Source: Cryptomeria japonica
Taxonomy: Eukaryota > Streptophyta > Pinopsida > Cupressales > Cupressaceae
Assembly (NCBI RefSeq): GCF_030272615.1
Contig: NC_081409.1
Coordinates: forward strand, 614,030,755 to 614,094,754
Direction: 5' to 3'
DNA: 64,000 nucleotides
A program made the position numbers and the translations under genes. A model generated the notes under the pieces. That model searched no databases and was not told where the DNA came from. It saw nothing but the letters and a program-made list of their open reading frames with translations. Below, one piece after another: positions 12,940 to 23,642 of this stretch; position 1 is the stretch's first letter, and every line of letters starts with the position of its first letter.

Positions 12940-13863
12940 TAGCTCTTTCTTCAAATCTTGAATTCCTTTCAGGACATATAGATGCAAAATGGCCTATCTT
13001 ATTACATGCAAAGCATTTAAAAGGTGATTTTCCTTCATACTTAGTTCATACCGGTCCTTAGGTACTCTTCTAGAAAATAAGGCTTGAAGTTTCTCAAACT
13101 CTTCATCTTCTTTATTCATATCCTCTAGTTCCTTCACATATAAAGCTTTCCAATCACTCTTGCTAGTAGATGATGTAGATGCATGAAAAGTAGGTTCTGA
13201 TTTTACAACTCCAAAAGGTCCAAATTCCTCAAGTTCAAAAGCAGATAACTTCCCAAACAAGGTATCCCTATTAATAGAGGTGTTTTCCATAGTTCTTAGC
13301 TCATTAATTGGGGTAGCCTTCATCTTATAAGCTAGTGGAAAAGCTCTCAGCACTTTAGAAACTATTTCATCTTCACTCAGAGATCCACCACAATATTGAA
13401 TTCCCAGAACAATCTCATTAACTCTCTCCATAAAAGCAGTAATCCTTTCATCTTCTTCCATTTTCAGGTTTTCATACCTCATTTGGTAACCATCAAGTTT
13501 AGAAATTTTAACAGTAGGGTCACCTTCATTCAGAGTCTCCAATTTGTCCCATATAGCCTTTGTAGTTGATTCTTCAGTTAGTCCCATTATTTGCTGATCA
13601 GAAAGTGCACACAAAAGGGCTTCTCTATCTCTACAATCATTCTCAAGCTCCTTATCCAAGCTAGCTGGAGGAGGATTTCCAAATGTCAGATTAAAAGGTT
13701 TTAGTCCTTTCTCAGTGATCTCCCAAATTTCTTTTCCAAGACATCTCAGATGAGTCTCCATCCAAATCTTCCATGCCATGTAATTTGTTCCATCAAGCCT
13801 AGGAATTTCTCTCTGAAAAATAGTTGCAGATGTATTTGATGAGCTTGAACTGTTAGATACCAT
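12940..13863 (-). pseudogene. Copia A Gag
   Basis: Starts at an ATG at 13863, 43 bp inside the PBS. The N-terminal block LDGTNYMAWKIWMETHL and the core ETLNEGDPTVKISKLDGYQM are typical of plant copia Gag (UBN2-like). The reading frame shifts near 13045. In the restored phase a CCHC zinc knuckle of the form CFACNKIGHFASIC lies at about 13018-12977. Gag forms the virus-like particle and packages the RNA. Confidence 0.88.
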
Positions 13864-13905
13864 AGGATCTTCCTCAAGTGGTTAAGGTTCTGTAAAGAGG
13901 AAGAA

Positions 13906-13917
13906 GATTTGATACCA
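13906..13917 (-). other. Copia A primer-binding site
   Basis: Minus strand TGGTATCAAATC, two bases inside the 5' LTR. It matches the initiator Met-tRNA site TGGTATCAGAGC at 9 of 12 positions; the 3' half has decayed. Confidence 0.8.
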
Positions 13918-13919
13918 AC

Positions 13920-14187
13920 TGTTAGATAGCTCAAATAACCAGAGGACAACTGAGAGGGGGGGTGAATCAATTGTCAATAAATTACAAAACTTTAAGAATT
14001 CAAATCCTTATTACCGGAACACATAAACCCAATACCGGAATGTATAAACCAAATACCAGATAAATATCATAATCCAACCACTCTACCAGAACCAAGCAAA
14101 AATTAATAAACAACCAAAACAATTGGTGTTGCCATCAATGAGAAAACATCAATGCAACACATAATCAATTCCTCCAAATTGCCAACA
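13920..14187 (-). repeat. Copia A 5' LTR
   Basis: 268 bp, TG...CA bounded, about 90% identical by hand count to 9027-9299. It is followed by the right copy of the GTTAG target duplication. Confidence 0.95.
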
Positions 14188-14192
14188 GTTAG

Positions 14193-15039
14193 TACAAACA
14201 TCGATGGTATAATTAAACCCTGATGATTTGAGTACATCTTACATGGATTTTGATATTGCAAAATGACACAAGTATCAAGGTATAATTGAACCAAGACAAC
14301 TTGAGTGTTGTTTTCATAAAACAAGAAAGAGTTAACCTTTATTGTATACAAATCTGAAATATCCTCGATGATGTTACAAATCACGTCTTGCGACAAATTT
14401 GCATAGTATTAAGGATTCGCTCACAAATAGTAGGCAAAAAAATATATCAAACTCCTTCCTTGCTTCTCTAGTTTCAAGACATCCTTGAGTTTCTTGGAAG
14501 ATATGATAGAAAAAATCAAACTACCACAAATGAACATTCACGCTTATTTCTGTTACTTGTCAGACAAAAACTTCCTGCTAATGGATTTTTGTTTTGTTTT
14601 GGATTCTACCTGTTCATGTTTGGGAATTTGGTTTCAATGTTCACTATTGATTTTGTGATCCTTATTTTATGTTCATGTCTCATTTTTTTTTTCCTACGTG
14701 TTATAATCTTAAAGTAAATTTCCCCCACTGAGTTCAGGTTTTTACCCATAGCCTAGACACAACTTTTTATTATAGATATATACAATGATCACCGAGTCAT
14801 GGTGAGATTTTATTGCAATGTTTGAGGTGTATACAAGACTTCTTTATTATGGATATGGATAATGATAGGAAAAAGAGAATATACAATATATGTACTAATA
14901 TATAGAAGAATCGATTAGTCACAAATAGTGCATGTTGCCATATTTTCACTACTTGCTTTTATTGCACCTTTTTTTTAATCTTTTTGATGTTTTTTGTATT
15001 TTTTGTTTTGATTTTATTATTTTTTCTTTTTTGTGCATT
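14193..15039. other. Spacer of element H resumed after copia A
   Basis: No gene seen. T-rich with homopolymer runs near 14940-15030. It joins smoothly to the spacer left of copia A through the single GTTAG target site. Confidence 0.6.
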
Positions 15040-16020
15040 GGGTGACTAAAGAGTAAAATCTTCTGAGATGAATTATATTGATAGGCTTGTCAAATAGGTC
15101 CCCCTCTGATGTAGATAGTTGATATGCCCCTGATCCATATGCTGATATGATCACAAATGGACCTAGCCAGTTTGGTTTAAACTTGCCCTTCGTTTCCTGA
15201 TCCTATTGATTGCGGGGATTTTCTTTTAGTACTAACTCACCAACCTGAAACATTTGTGGCTTCACCCTATGGTTATAGCTTCTAGACATTCTTTGTTGAT
15301 ATGGTTTTAGATGATCAAAATCATGTTGACAACGCTCATCTAGAAATTCTAGCTCTTGTAGTCTATTTATCATGTATTCATCATTAGGGATGAGTCCTTT
15401 CACTGATACTCTGAGTGAAGGTATTTTGACCTCAATTGGTAAGATAGCTTATGATCCATATCAAGTGCATATGGTGTGTTTCATGTTGGGGTATAGATGC
15501 TAGTTCGGTATTCCATAAGGTAGGGTTTAATTGGACATGCCAATCACAACCCATATCGTTCATAGTTCTCTTTGGGATTTTCAAACTGATTATGTTTGAA
15601 GCTTTTGCTTGGCCATTCTCTTGAGGATAATAAGGTGTGAAGAATTGATGCTGGATTTGGAATCTTTCACACAATTCTTGTACATCTTGATTCTTGAAGG
15701 GTCTACCATTACCAGTGATAATGGAACTAGGAATGTCATACCGATAGATAATGTAGTTTAAAATGAAGGAGGTTATTTGCTTGCCAGTGATAGTAGTTAA
15801 TGGAACAACTTCGATCCAGTTTATAAATTACTCAGTGGTTGTGATTATGAACTTCTGTCCATTTGAAGAGGAGGGATGAATCTTACCCATGAGGTCAAGT
15901 CCTCATTGACCAAATGGTCATGATGTTGTGAATGGTTGTAGCTCTTGTGTTAGTGCATGTATAATATTTCCATGGATTTGGCATCACTAACACTTCTCAA
16001 AAAATTGATAGGATTATTTT
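15040..16020 (-). pseudogene. Element H integrase
   Basis: Minus strand. The first catalytic block reads GLDLMGKIHPSSS near 15885, so D1 is kept. The second reads IITGNGRPF near 15710, where DNG is expected, so D2 is now Gly. The third reads ENGQAKASN near 15610, where NGQVEASN is expected, so the catalytic Glu is now Lys. The C-terminal region (LVLKENPRNQ, then NWLGPFVI and INIIHLRRFY near 15080) follows the standard gypsy integrase end, and I see no chromodomain. Stops interrupt it several times. Confidence 0.85.
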
Positions 16021-16241
16021 TCCATGTTTGGCTAGTAGTATCCTAGTCTCAAAAGTTTCTTGGTGAGAATAGGACTACTTGAATGTATACCACAAATACC
16101 TTCATGAACTTCTCGTAAGGCAATTTTAGATTTGTCACTTTCCAAACACCTAAGGAGAGTACCATCAAGACCCCATTGGTAAAGTGTATCGAGTGTTAGG
16201 GTAAAATGGACTACTTGATAGATGAAGTTGAATTTTTGGTT

Positions 16242-17190
16242 TCAGGATAGATCGGGTGGGAGGGTATTGTCTTTCAAATAGGTGTAGATCTTCCCATAAA
16301 TTAAGGATTCAAAACCAACTAGGTGGCATATGACGGGGGAATCAGGATCATCATAGGTGGGGGAAAATAGTTGTTCCACTAGGAATTCATAATAATTTTT
16401 CTTTTCTGGTATTTGTAGAAGAGAGGTCATAGTTGCCATGGCATTTGTATCTTTGTTGTCCAACCTTGGAATTTGGACAAATTTGATATCCACAAAGTAT
16501 TTCTTAAAATAATCCACCATTCTTTTGTATGGCATGATCTTGTCATCCTTTGTTTGACTGTCATCATTTACCTGATTGATGACCAATTGATAGTCTCCAT
16601 AAACTAGTAACTTTGTGATGTTCCATTATATTGCCACCTTGATGTCAATGAACAATGCTTCATATTCTAATACATTGTTTGTGCAAGGGAACATCAACCT
16701 ATAGTATCTTGGGATTATGTGTCCCTGAGGAGTGACAAATATTATTCCAGCACCTAACCCGTGTTGGGTGTAAGATCCATCAAAGTACAGTACCCATGAT
16801 TGTGTTGTAACTGCTGGAATATTTGTATCTTGAAATTCAATATGTAGTGGATGATTGACTATCAATGGCACCTTAGCCAATTGATATACTATTGCTTGGC
16901 CCTTGATGGCTCTTCTATCCATGTAATAAATGTCAAACTCACTCAAAATCATCATCCATTTTGTGAGTTGACATGTTAGAGTGGCCTTGCTGAGTAGATA
17001 TTTAAGGGATCTATCTTTGCTATCAGCTTGATTATGTGAGCTAGCATATAATGTCGCAACTTTTGGGATGCAAACACTATAGCTAGACATGCCATTTCAA
17101 TGAATGTGTAATTAAGTTCATAATCTCTTAATGTTCTGCTAATATAGTAGACAACTCTTTCTTTGCTTGTAGAATCCTCTTGTGCTAGCA
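16242..17190 (-). pseudogene. Element H RNase H domains
   Basis: The RT-linked RNase H remnant at 17191-16976 (YYISRTLRDYELNYTFIEMA) is followed by a second RNase H starting at YFDGSYTQHGLGAGIIF (about 16790), with NNVLEYEAL and YGDYQLVINQV supplying the remaining acidic residues. Two RNase H domains in tandem are a mark of the Tat lineage. The linker to integrase (YEFLVEQLFSPTYDD) follows to 16242. A stop near 16625 and a frame change near 17090 break it. Confidence 0.85.
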
Positions 17191-17199
17191 AAGCACCTA

Positions 17200-18003
17200 A
17201 AGATACTTTGGTAGCTAATATGTAGAGTAGAAGTGGTTTTTAGGCCATTGGTAGTACCAATATGGTTGGATTCATGAGATACTACTTTAATTGGTAAAAG
17301 GATTCTTCACATCTTTCCTCCCATCCGAAAGGAATATTTTTGTGTAGTAGATGGGTGAAAGGCAGGCATTTGTCAGCCAACTATGCAATGAATCTTCTGA
17401 TGGATTCCAACCTTCCATGTATAGATCTTGGTTGATTGATATTTTTGGGAGGTGGCATCTCCATGATTTCTTGGACCCTTTTCAAATTGACCTCAATGCC
17501 TTTAGCTGATACTATGTATCCTAGGAGCTTTCCTAATGTGACTCTGAATCACACTTCTTTGGATTCAGTCATACACTGAACTATTCTAACCACTGAAAGA
17601 TTTTATTTGAGATTGCCAAATGTACTTCTCTAGCGAATGATTTAGCTAGAAGATCATCTACATATTCTTCCATGAATGTGTGCATCATGTCATGAAAAAT
17701 TATAGTCATTGCACACTAATAATTTTCTCTTGCATTCTTTAATCCAAAAGGAATGATGTTCCAACTATATGTACCCCATGGGCATGTGAAAGCTATATTG
17801 TCTTGATCCTCTAGTGTTACCTTCATCTAATTATAATCTGAAAAACCATCCATGAGCAAGAGCATAGCATGTCTAGTTGTTAAGTATACAATGGTGTCTA
17901 TGCTAGGTATAGAAAAATCATCATTTCGACAAGCCTTGTTGAGATCTTTAAAATTTGTGCATATTCTAATGCTCTTATCTGGTTTAGCTATGAAGAAAAC
18001 AAA
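17200..18003 (-). pseudogene. Element H reverse transcriptase, truncated at its N-terminus
   Basis: Minus strand from 18003: the text FIAKPDKSIRIC, then SIPSIDTIV and FTCPWGTYSWN, then the active site EEYVDDLLAKS near 17660, so both catalytic Asp residues are present. Reading stops at 18003, where copia E begins. Several stops and frame changes occur towards 17200. The missing N-terminus should lie beyond copia E and the window. Confidence 0.85.
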
Positions 18004-18390
18004 TGAACATTGAGAAGGGGGGTGAATCGGTGTTTTAAAATTTTAACTATGTGTGCTAATACTTAGACTACAAATTAATCAATAACACACACACACATAA
18101 AATAAACTACAACACTAGATTTATGAGGAAAACCCAAAGTGGGAAAAACCTTGGTGAGAATAGCTGTTGGAGTCTATTGCTCCAATACATCCTCATAGTA
18201 AATAACAATTTACAAAGTTTAGGACACCAATCCAAAGAGCACCAACCCCTGATTTTATGAGCACCTATCCTTGCTCTGAGCACCCACTCAAAGATTTATA
18301 GTGTTTGATAAAGCTTACAATGCAATGACAAAACCTTTTTACAAATGAGTTTTGTAACACTTACAAATTTCTCATATCATGAGAATGAAT

Positions 18391-18771
18391 TGTTAGAGTA
18401 TTCGGGTATTTACTTGATTAATTAAAAAATATTTGTTTAATTATTTAAGTTCCCTTTATCTCTTTTACACTTAAGCTAACTTTAGGTGCATAATAATTAA
18501 TTCTTTTATTAATTATTATGTACAAACCTAGGTTTTCCCTTTTTAGGGTTTCTTGACCTATTAAAGGTTGAGTTATTTCTTTTCATTGTATGAAGAAGGA
18601 TTATTATTGACAATACATTTTGGAGATTATTGAGCTCTCTCTTTTGGAGCATAGTTTTCCTGTGTTTTTGTTCCTTCTGTGATTTGCTTCCTTGCTTCTC
18701 CTTGTAACAGGCTTTTCAACTTGTAGAGATCATTTGAGCTCCTGTGGTGTTGTATTTTCTCAACTCCTATA
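18391..18771 (+). repeat. Element T 5' LTR
   Basis: 381 bp from TGTTAGAGTATTC to CAACTCCTATA. The 3' end is TA rather than CA in both copies, and the end is fixed by the PBS and by the target duplication. Confidence 0.93.
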
Positions 18772-18788
18772 TGGTATTAGAGCTTCAG
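18772..18788 (+). other. Element T primer-binding site
   Basis: TGGTATTAGAGCTTCAG abuts the 5' LTR and matches the initiator Met-tRNA site with one change. Confidence 0.85.
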
Positions 18789-19179
18789 ATCTGCAACTAC
18801 CTATTCTTGTTTTGAGAATTTTTGCATTGGAAGCAGATCTGGGGTTTCAGAAAGTTTTTTATGCATCTAAGGATAGGTTTTTTCTAAGCACTTTGGGCCT
18901 AAACAGACCTCACCATGGTGCTCAGAAGGCCTAAAAACCCCTATGGTCATATAAAATTTGACCTATTTTGGTTCCTGAGTCTCTGGGAGTATTTTTTTCT
19001 CAGATCCAGGCCATACGGCCCTGGCACGCAAATCGAGAAAAAAATTTCAAAAAAAAAAAATATTTTGCCTTTTTACGACATGCAGGCCACATATTGATTT
19101 TTTATCAAAAAAAAATCAAAAGAAGAAAAAAAGGCGAAAATAGGGTTTGAAAAAAAAATTGTTTTTTGCAAAAATTTTT

Positions 19180-19720
19180 TGGGGGCGCAACCCCACGGTA
19201 CGCAAGGTACCGTGGGGCCCCCTGCCAAGTTGTAGGCTTCCTCGCCACCCTGTTAGGCTGGGTCCTACCTTTGGCTCCCTATTGGCCCCTGACCCCCACT
19301 GGCGCCAACCTCCAGCTCCTTGTCGGCCCCCGGCCATCGGCCTCCTACCGGCCTCGGCTCCTCGACCCACCGCTCACCTCCGGCCTCCCTACACCCCGTT
19401 TCGCATGGCCCGACCTCCTCTGCTACCGGCCACCACCTGCAACACCACTACCACACCTAGCTTCACTGCCCTGCTCAGTTAGCTCCACCGCCCAGGCCAC
19501 CGCCTGCAGCACTGCCGACCACCTCCTCCGCTACAACCCACCGCCAGAGCTCAACCACCACTCTGTCGGTGCTCTCCCTCGTTGATGGCTGCCCTGGCTC
19601 TGCCACCCAGCCACCACCGGAGCTCCTCCCGGCCACTGGAGAACCACCCAACTACCACCGGAGCGCTGTTCCCTGGCCACCTCCGCCTGCCAGAGCCACC
19701 TGACTACCTTTTTTGCCTCT
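19180..19720. other. GC-rich leader segment inside element T
   Basis: An abrupt C-rich island in otherwise AT-rich DNA, with many CC and CCG/CCA triplets on the plus strand and GGTACC/GGGGCC palindromes at its left edge. Overlapping frames give Pro/Ala/Leu-rich text on several frames, which reflects base composition and not a supported gene. It is followed by the segment GAATAGGCGTCGGAAAGC near 19782. A structured leader or captured sequence are both possible. Confidence 0.6.
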
Positions 19721-20889
19721 TTCAGGGGACATTTTGGTTTTTTGGCCTTATCTTGGGCATACTGAGTCATTTTTTCAAAAACGAATAGGCGTCGGAAAGC
19801 TAGTTCCAAGCCAAACCTCATCATGTTGGTAATTTTTTCCAATTTTTCTATTTGATTTTTTTTTTTTCTCCTGTCAAAGTGAGGTCTAGTTTTTGTACTC
19901 TGGGAGCCATAGAATGAGCATCTGCCCTCTGTTTTTTGAAAAAATTATATTCTCATAAAGCATGTGCTATGTACTTTCCAGCCATATGAGTTTTATTTCC
20001 AGATTCTACTCCATGAATATTTTATTCATTTTTTTTCTTTTCAGCACTTTGGTGGATATCTTGGTTGTTTTAGGTCCTGGGATCTCTTGTCTGGTTCGGA
20101 TATCTCTATTTTGGTTCTCATATCTATTTCCAGTCTTATTATAATTGTAGCATTGTATTTATGCAAACACACTGAGATAAAGTGCCATCATGCATTGTTT
20201 ACTTGGGATCTTGCATATCGTGTGTCTTGTTGTACATGCACTATTGATAAAGTGCCATGAGGGGGTTGATGTTTTCCTTGTTTGCTATCTACCTTTGTCC
20301 AATGAGTATTCCTTTCACGACATCCACCTCATGATGTGTGTCAAGTGAGTGTTCCTTCCATGACACCATGTACTTTCCTCAGCACCTTTGATGTTCCTGG
20401 TTCTTCGTCCTGCAGTTCTTCTTGGCTGTTCTTTTCAGTGTTCCTGTCCCTCTCCCTCTTCAGCATTATGGGGAGGTTTGTCCTATTGTTTCTAATGCTT
20501 CTATGGTTCGATTGATCAGCTCTTCAGGCTTTGGTTTCTCATGCCATCTGTAACTTTGAGTTCAATGTTTGCCTTGTTTGCCATTTGATTTGAGTAGTGT
20601 CATTTGAGGGCACTCATGCAGATTACAGTCTTCTCTACCTAGTCATGTTCTATTTCAGTGGAGGTTCTTCAAATCAACAGTTTCTCTTTGATAGTGTTTG
20701 TAGGTTCTTCATGCTTCAGTGATGTTCTTTTCCATCTCTTTTTGGAGTAGAGTTTTGTTCCCACGTGGTTTTCTCTATTTCTCTAGTTCATAGAGATTTT
20801 ATTATATTTGGGTACCTGATTAGGCCTTGTTGTCGGGACCCATCTTTATTGCTTTTAGTAGTTGTTCTAGGTTTTAGCTTAAGGGGGGG

Positions 20890-21270
20890 TGTTAGAGTAT
20901 TCAAGTATTTACTTGATTAATTAAACAATATTTGTTTAATTATTTAAGTTCCCTTTATCTCTTTTACACTTAAGCTAACTTTAGGTGCATAATAATTAAT
21001 TCTTTTATTAATTATTATGTGCAAACCTAGGTTTTCCCTTTTTAGGGTTTCTTGACCTAATAAAGGTTGAGTTCTTTCTTTTCATTGTATGAAGGAGGAT
21101 TATTATTGACCATATATTTTGGAGATTATTGAGCTCTCTCTTTTGGAGCATATTTTTCCTATGTTTTTGTTCCTTCTATGATTTGCTTCCTTTCTTCTCC
21201 TTGTAATAGGTTTTTCAGCTTGTAGAGATCATTTGGGCTCCTGTGGTGTTGTATTTTCTCAACTCCTATA
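20890..21270 (+). repeat. Element T 3' LTR
   Basis: 381 bp, about 95.5% identical to 18391-18771 by hand count. It is preceded by the PPT (CTTAAGGGGGGG, 20878-20889) and followed by the TGAAT target copy. Confidence 0.93.
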
Positions 21271-21275
21271 TGAAT

Positions 21276-22483
21276 TTCTTTGTCTGTCAAGGTTCTTCCT
21301 CTATTTTTCTTCCGTCCTCTATATGGGTACCTTCTTCTTTCTGCTACCACTTCACTCTCTAGAATAATCTTTTCTTAGATCTTCACTCTCCAGAATAATC
21401 TTTTCTTACTCAATCTACTTCTGCAGGTTTTCTCACAACAACAACACTATCTCTCTTCAACTCTACTAGAATAGATCGATTGTACACATCAGATTTTCTT
21501 CTACTGCAATATTGAATATTTTATTCAAGTTCATTGTCTCAAAGATATGCACCTCTAGAAATTTTATTCTTTGTCCTAAATTTGATCTCATATTTGTCGC
21601 CTGGAGTAAATACATCCAATCTTTCTTTTGATCATTCTTTGTACTTAGATTACTAAGTTTAGTAATCTTCCTTTGCCCAAAATAATCTAGAATCCTTCCT
21701 CAAGCCACACAACCTTCTTGCAGCTCAGTCACCATTAATGTGTTTTCCATCCTATGTTGACCTACCCAGACAAGACTAACAAATACCATACTTGAATCCA
21801 TTATCACCGACTTTTGTATATCTGATTCATTCTTTGTCCACCAGGGAGCCTCATATCTTCTTATTCTTTGTCTAGATCACATGGTGAAGGTCAGTTGGCC
21901 ACCACATAAAACCCTATGTCTATCAACATGCACAAATTTCATCAAAATGACATCCAAGTCACCTGGTCAAACATAGTCAAATGCCACATGGACTATCGAG
22001 CTGCCATCGTGTCAACTAAAACACCTCAAAGGATCATGATGACCTTAATATCTGTTGTTGTGAGATGGCGGGATGCTGACCATTTTGTTTTTTGACTTGC
22101 ATCATCATTTATATGCCCATTTTGATCATGCGAGCTGGCAGGATGCATCATCTTTCTGCCTTAACTTACCCCACGAGTTACTCTTTACATCCAATTGTAG
22201 GCTGTAGGATAGTGGGATCCTTCTCTCTCTTCACTGTCTTGTCTTGCATGACCATCACATACCCACCTTGATTGGTGCGGGATAGTGGGAACATTCTTCT
22301 GCTATCATCATGTTTCCCCATGCAATCATCATCTTGTCTTACTTAGTATCGCGAGATAGTGGGATACATATCTTGCTTCACCTTGCATTTCCCCACATGA
22401 CTATCTTTAACTCATCCATAATGGCATGGGATGGTGGGAAGCATCCCATGCTTCTTCTTTTATTACCCCACGATACCTCTAAG
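21276..22483 (-). repeat. Copia E LTR segment with 70-75-bp tandem array
   Basis: This continues E's LTR to the right of T. From about 22061 a core GGGATAGTGGGA (variants GGGATGCT, GGCAGGATGC) recurs at about 22067, 22137, 22206, 22277, 22351 and 22426, a period of 69-75 bp. The array continues after B (30080) and around C (30155/37938) to 38014. A small local duplication (CAGAATAATCTTTTCTTA-like) lies near 21348-21405. Confidence 0.75.
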
Positions 22484-23592
22484 TGTGTGTCATTGATGGA
22501 CACACACTTATTTTATGTATGAGTTATTCTCCACTGGTAATATGTGTTGTGTTGTTCACACCGGTATTATATGTCAATGTATGTATAGTCTTTATTTGTT
22601 GAAGACTATCGGTGCCTTGAAGAAGAAGCTTACAGGTCATAGCGGTATGAAGACCTCAAGCGGTATGAAGATCTCAAGCAGAATGATGACCCCTAGTGGT
22701 AGTTAATCTTTTGATCGGAACATTATGTTCCAATTTTCCAGTCTTATTCGTTAAACCGATAATTGGTATATGGTGCCAAACCAGTATAATTATAAAGTGT
22801 GATGAGTTATCATCCACCAACACTTTAGTGGTGATTCTATGTCATGTTACCAAATATGTCTAGATGCACTGTACCTAGGAAATTGTATTCTAATTTTATT
22901 GGACCAACATGAAATCAGATTCCTATATGAGGATATCATGTCTAGGGTTTTGAAGGATTGATGTGTGTCAATATTGTAGAGCAGATTAGGTCTATACGAA
23001 ATAGGTATCTCACTGCAGATCTTGTGAGTGCAAAGGATAGAAGACTGAAGTAATGCTATAATGCATTAACGGAGAACTATCAAGGATCTAATCAAGGATT
23101 CTGTGCTATCTTCTAGATCATTTACTTGTTGATTACTAATCTCTTCGATAAGCCTGAAACCCTTAACTAGGTAGGCCCAACTAAGCCTATTGTAAATCCT
23201 CTAACAAGGTGGTTCACAGTCATGGATCTGAAATCCTTTAACAGGGTAGTCTTTAACAAGACTTATCTCCTAACAAAGATCTAGATTCCTAACAAGATCT
23301 GTTCTGGTGAAGAACATTGTAAGGCCTTAACTGGTTTGGTTACTATTCTGCAGATAGTTGACTTGTGAGTTTTACTCACCGTGGTTTTTCCCATTTGGGT
23401 TTCCACGTCAAAATATCTTGTGTTATGGTGATTGTGCTTTTGTGGGTGAATTCTCTATTTTCTATTTGGCTTATTTATATTTTAACCAGTTTGTTGTTTA
23501 AACTACTACACCAGTTTGCTAGAAAATTATTTAAGTGTTTGGTTAAGTTCTTAGGCATAGTAATTCACCCCCCACCCTCTTAGTATTCATCA
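22484..23592 (+). repeat. Element B 5' LTR
   Basis: Homologous to 28965-30077 from GTCATTGATGGAC (22489) to TAGTATTCATCA (23592). Near 22640-22690 it has an extra pair of 18-bp AGCGGTATGAAGAYCTCA-type units compared with the 3' LTR. The first 160 bp differ at roughly 14 positions. Confidence 0.85.
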
Positions 23593-23593
23593 G

Positions 23594-23607
23594 TTGGTAT
23601 CAAAGCC
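23594..23607 (+). other. Element B primer-binding site
   Basis: TTGGTATCAAAGCC, one base after the 5' LTR, matches the initiator Met-tRNA site with one change. Confidence 0.85.
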
Positions 23608-23642
23608 AACCATTCTACAAGTCTAACCACTTGGAAGGAGAT

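Larger units (their letters stand above)
9027..14187 (-). mobile_element. Copia A: Ty1/copia retrotransposon, full length, decayed
   Basis: Two LTRs (9027-9299 and 13920-14187) start TG and end CA and flank gag, protease, integrase, RT and RNase H in copia order on the minus strand. A perfect 5-bp target duplication GTTAG lies at 9022-9026 and 14188-14192. The LTRs differ at about 27 of 268 aligned positions plus one 5-bp indel (hand count, about 10%), so the insertion is old. Its gag and protease resemble those of copia F, suggesting one lineage. The element lies in the spacer of gypsy H. Confidence 0.95.
5813..18003 (-). mobile_element. Element H: Ty3/gypsy (Tat-type) retrotransposon, partial, with antisense PMD gene
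   Basis: On the minus strand the order is RT (18003-17200), RNase H (17190-16240), integrase (16020-15040), a spacer, and then a plus-strand PMD gene (5813-7766). This is the same layout as element G at 54.9-64 kb, and an antisense extra ORF downstream of pol is a known feature of plant Tat elements. Copia A (9027-14187) is inserted in the spacer. The element stops abruptly at 18003 inside RT where copia E begins, so its RT N-terminus, protease, gag and 5' LTR should lie beyond the window. Its 3' LTR was not recognised. Confidence 0.8.
18391..21270 (+). mobile_element. Element T: non-autonomous LTR retrotransposon, 2.9 kb
   Basis: Two 381-bp LTRs (18391-18771, 20890-21270) enclose 2.1 kb without gag, protease, RT, RNase H or integrase motifs. 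The PBS TGGTATTAGAGC (18772) and PPT AAGGGGGGG (20881-20889) are in place. The target duplication TGAAT is at 18386-18390 and 21271-21275. The LTRs differ at about 17 of 381 positions (hand count). The interior has a GC-rich leader and a pyrimidine-rich 3' part, as if gag-pol had been deleted from a copia element. Movement would need proteins from another element. Confidence 0.92.

Noticed and set aside
19147-19842. Pro/Ala-rich ORFs on both strands in element T
   Set aside because: Several overlapping frames are open at once, as expected for C-rich DNA lacking AT-rich stop codons; no domain recognised.
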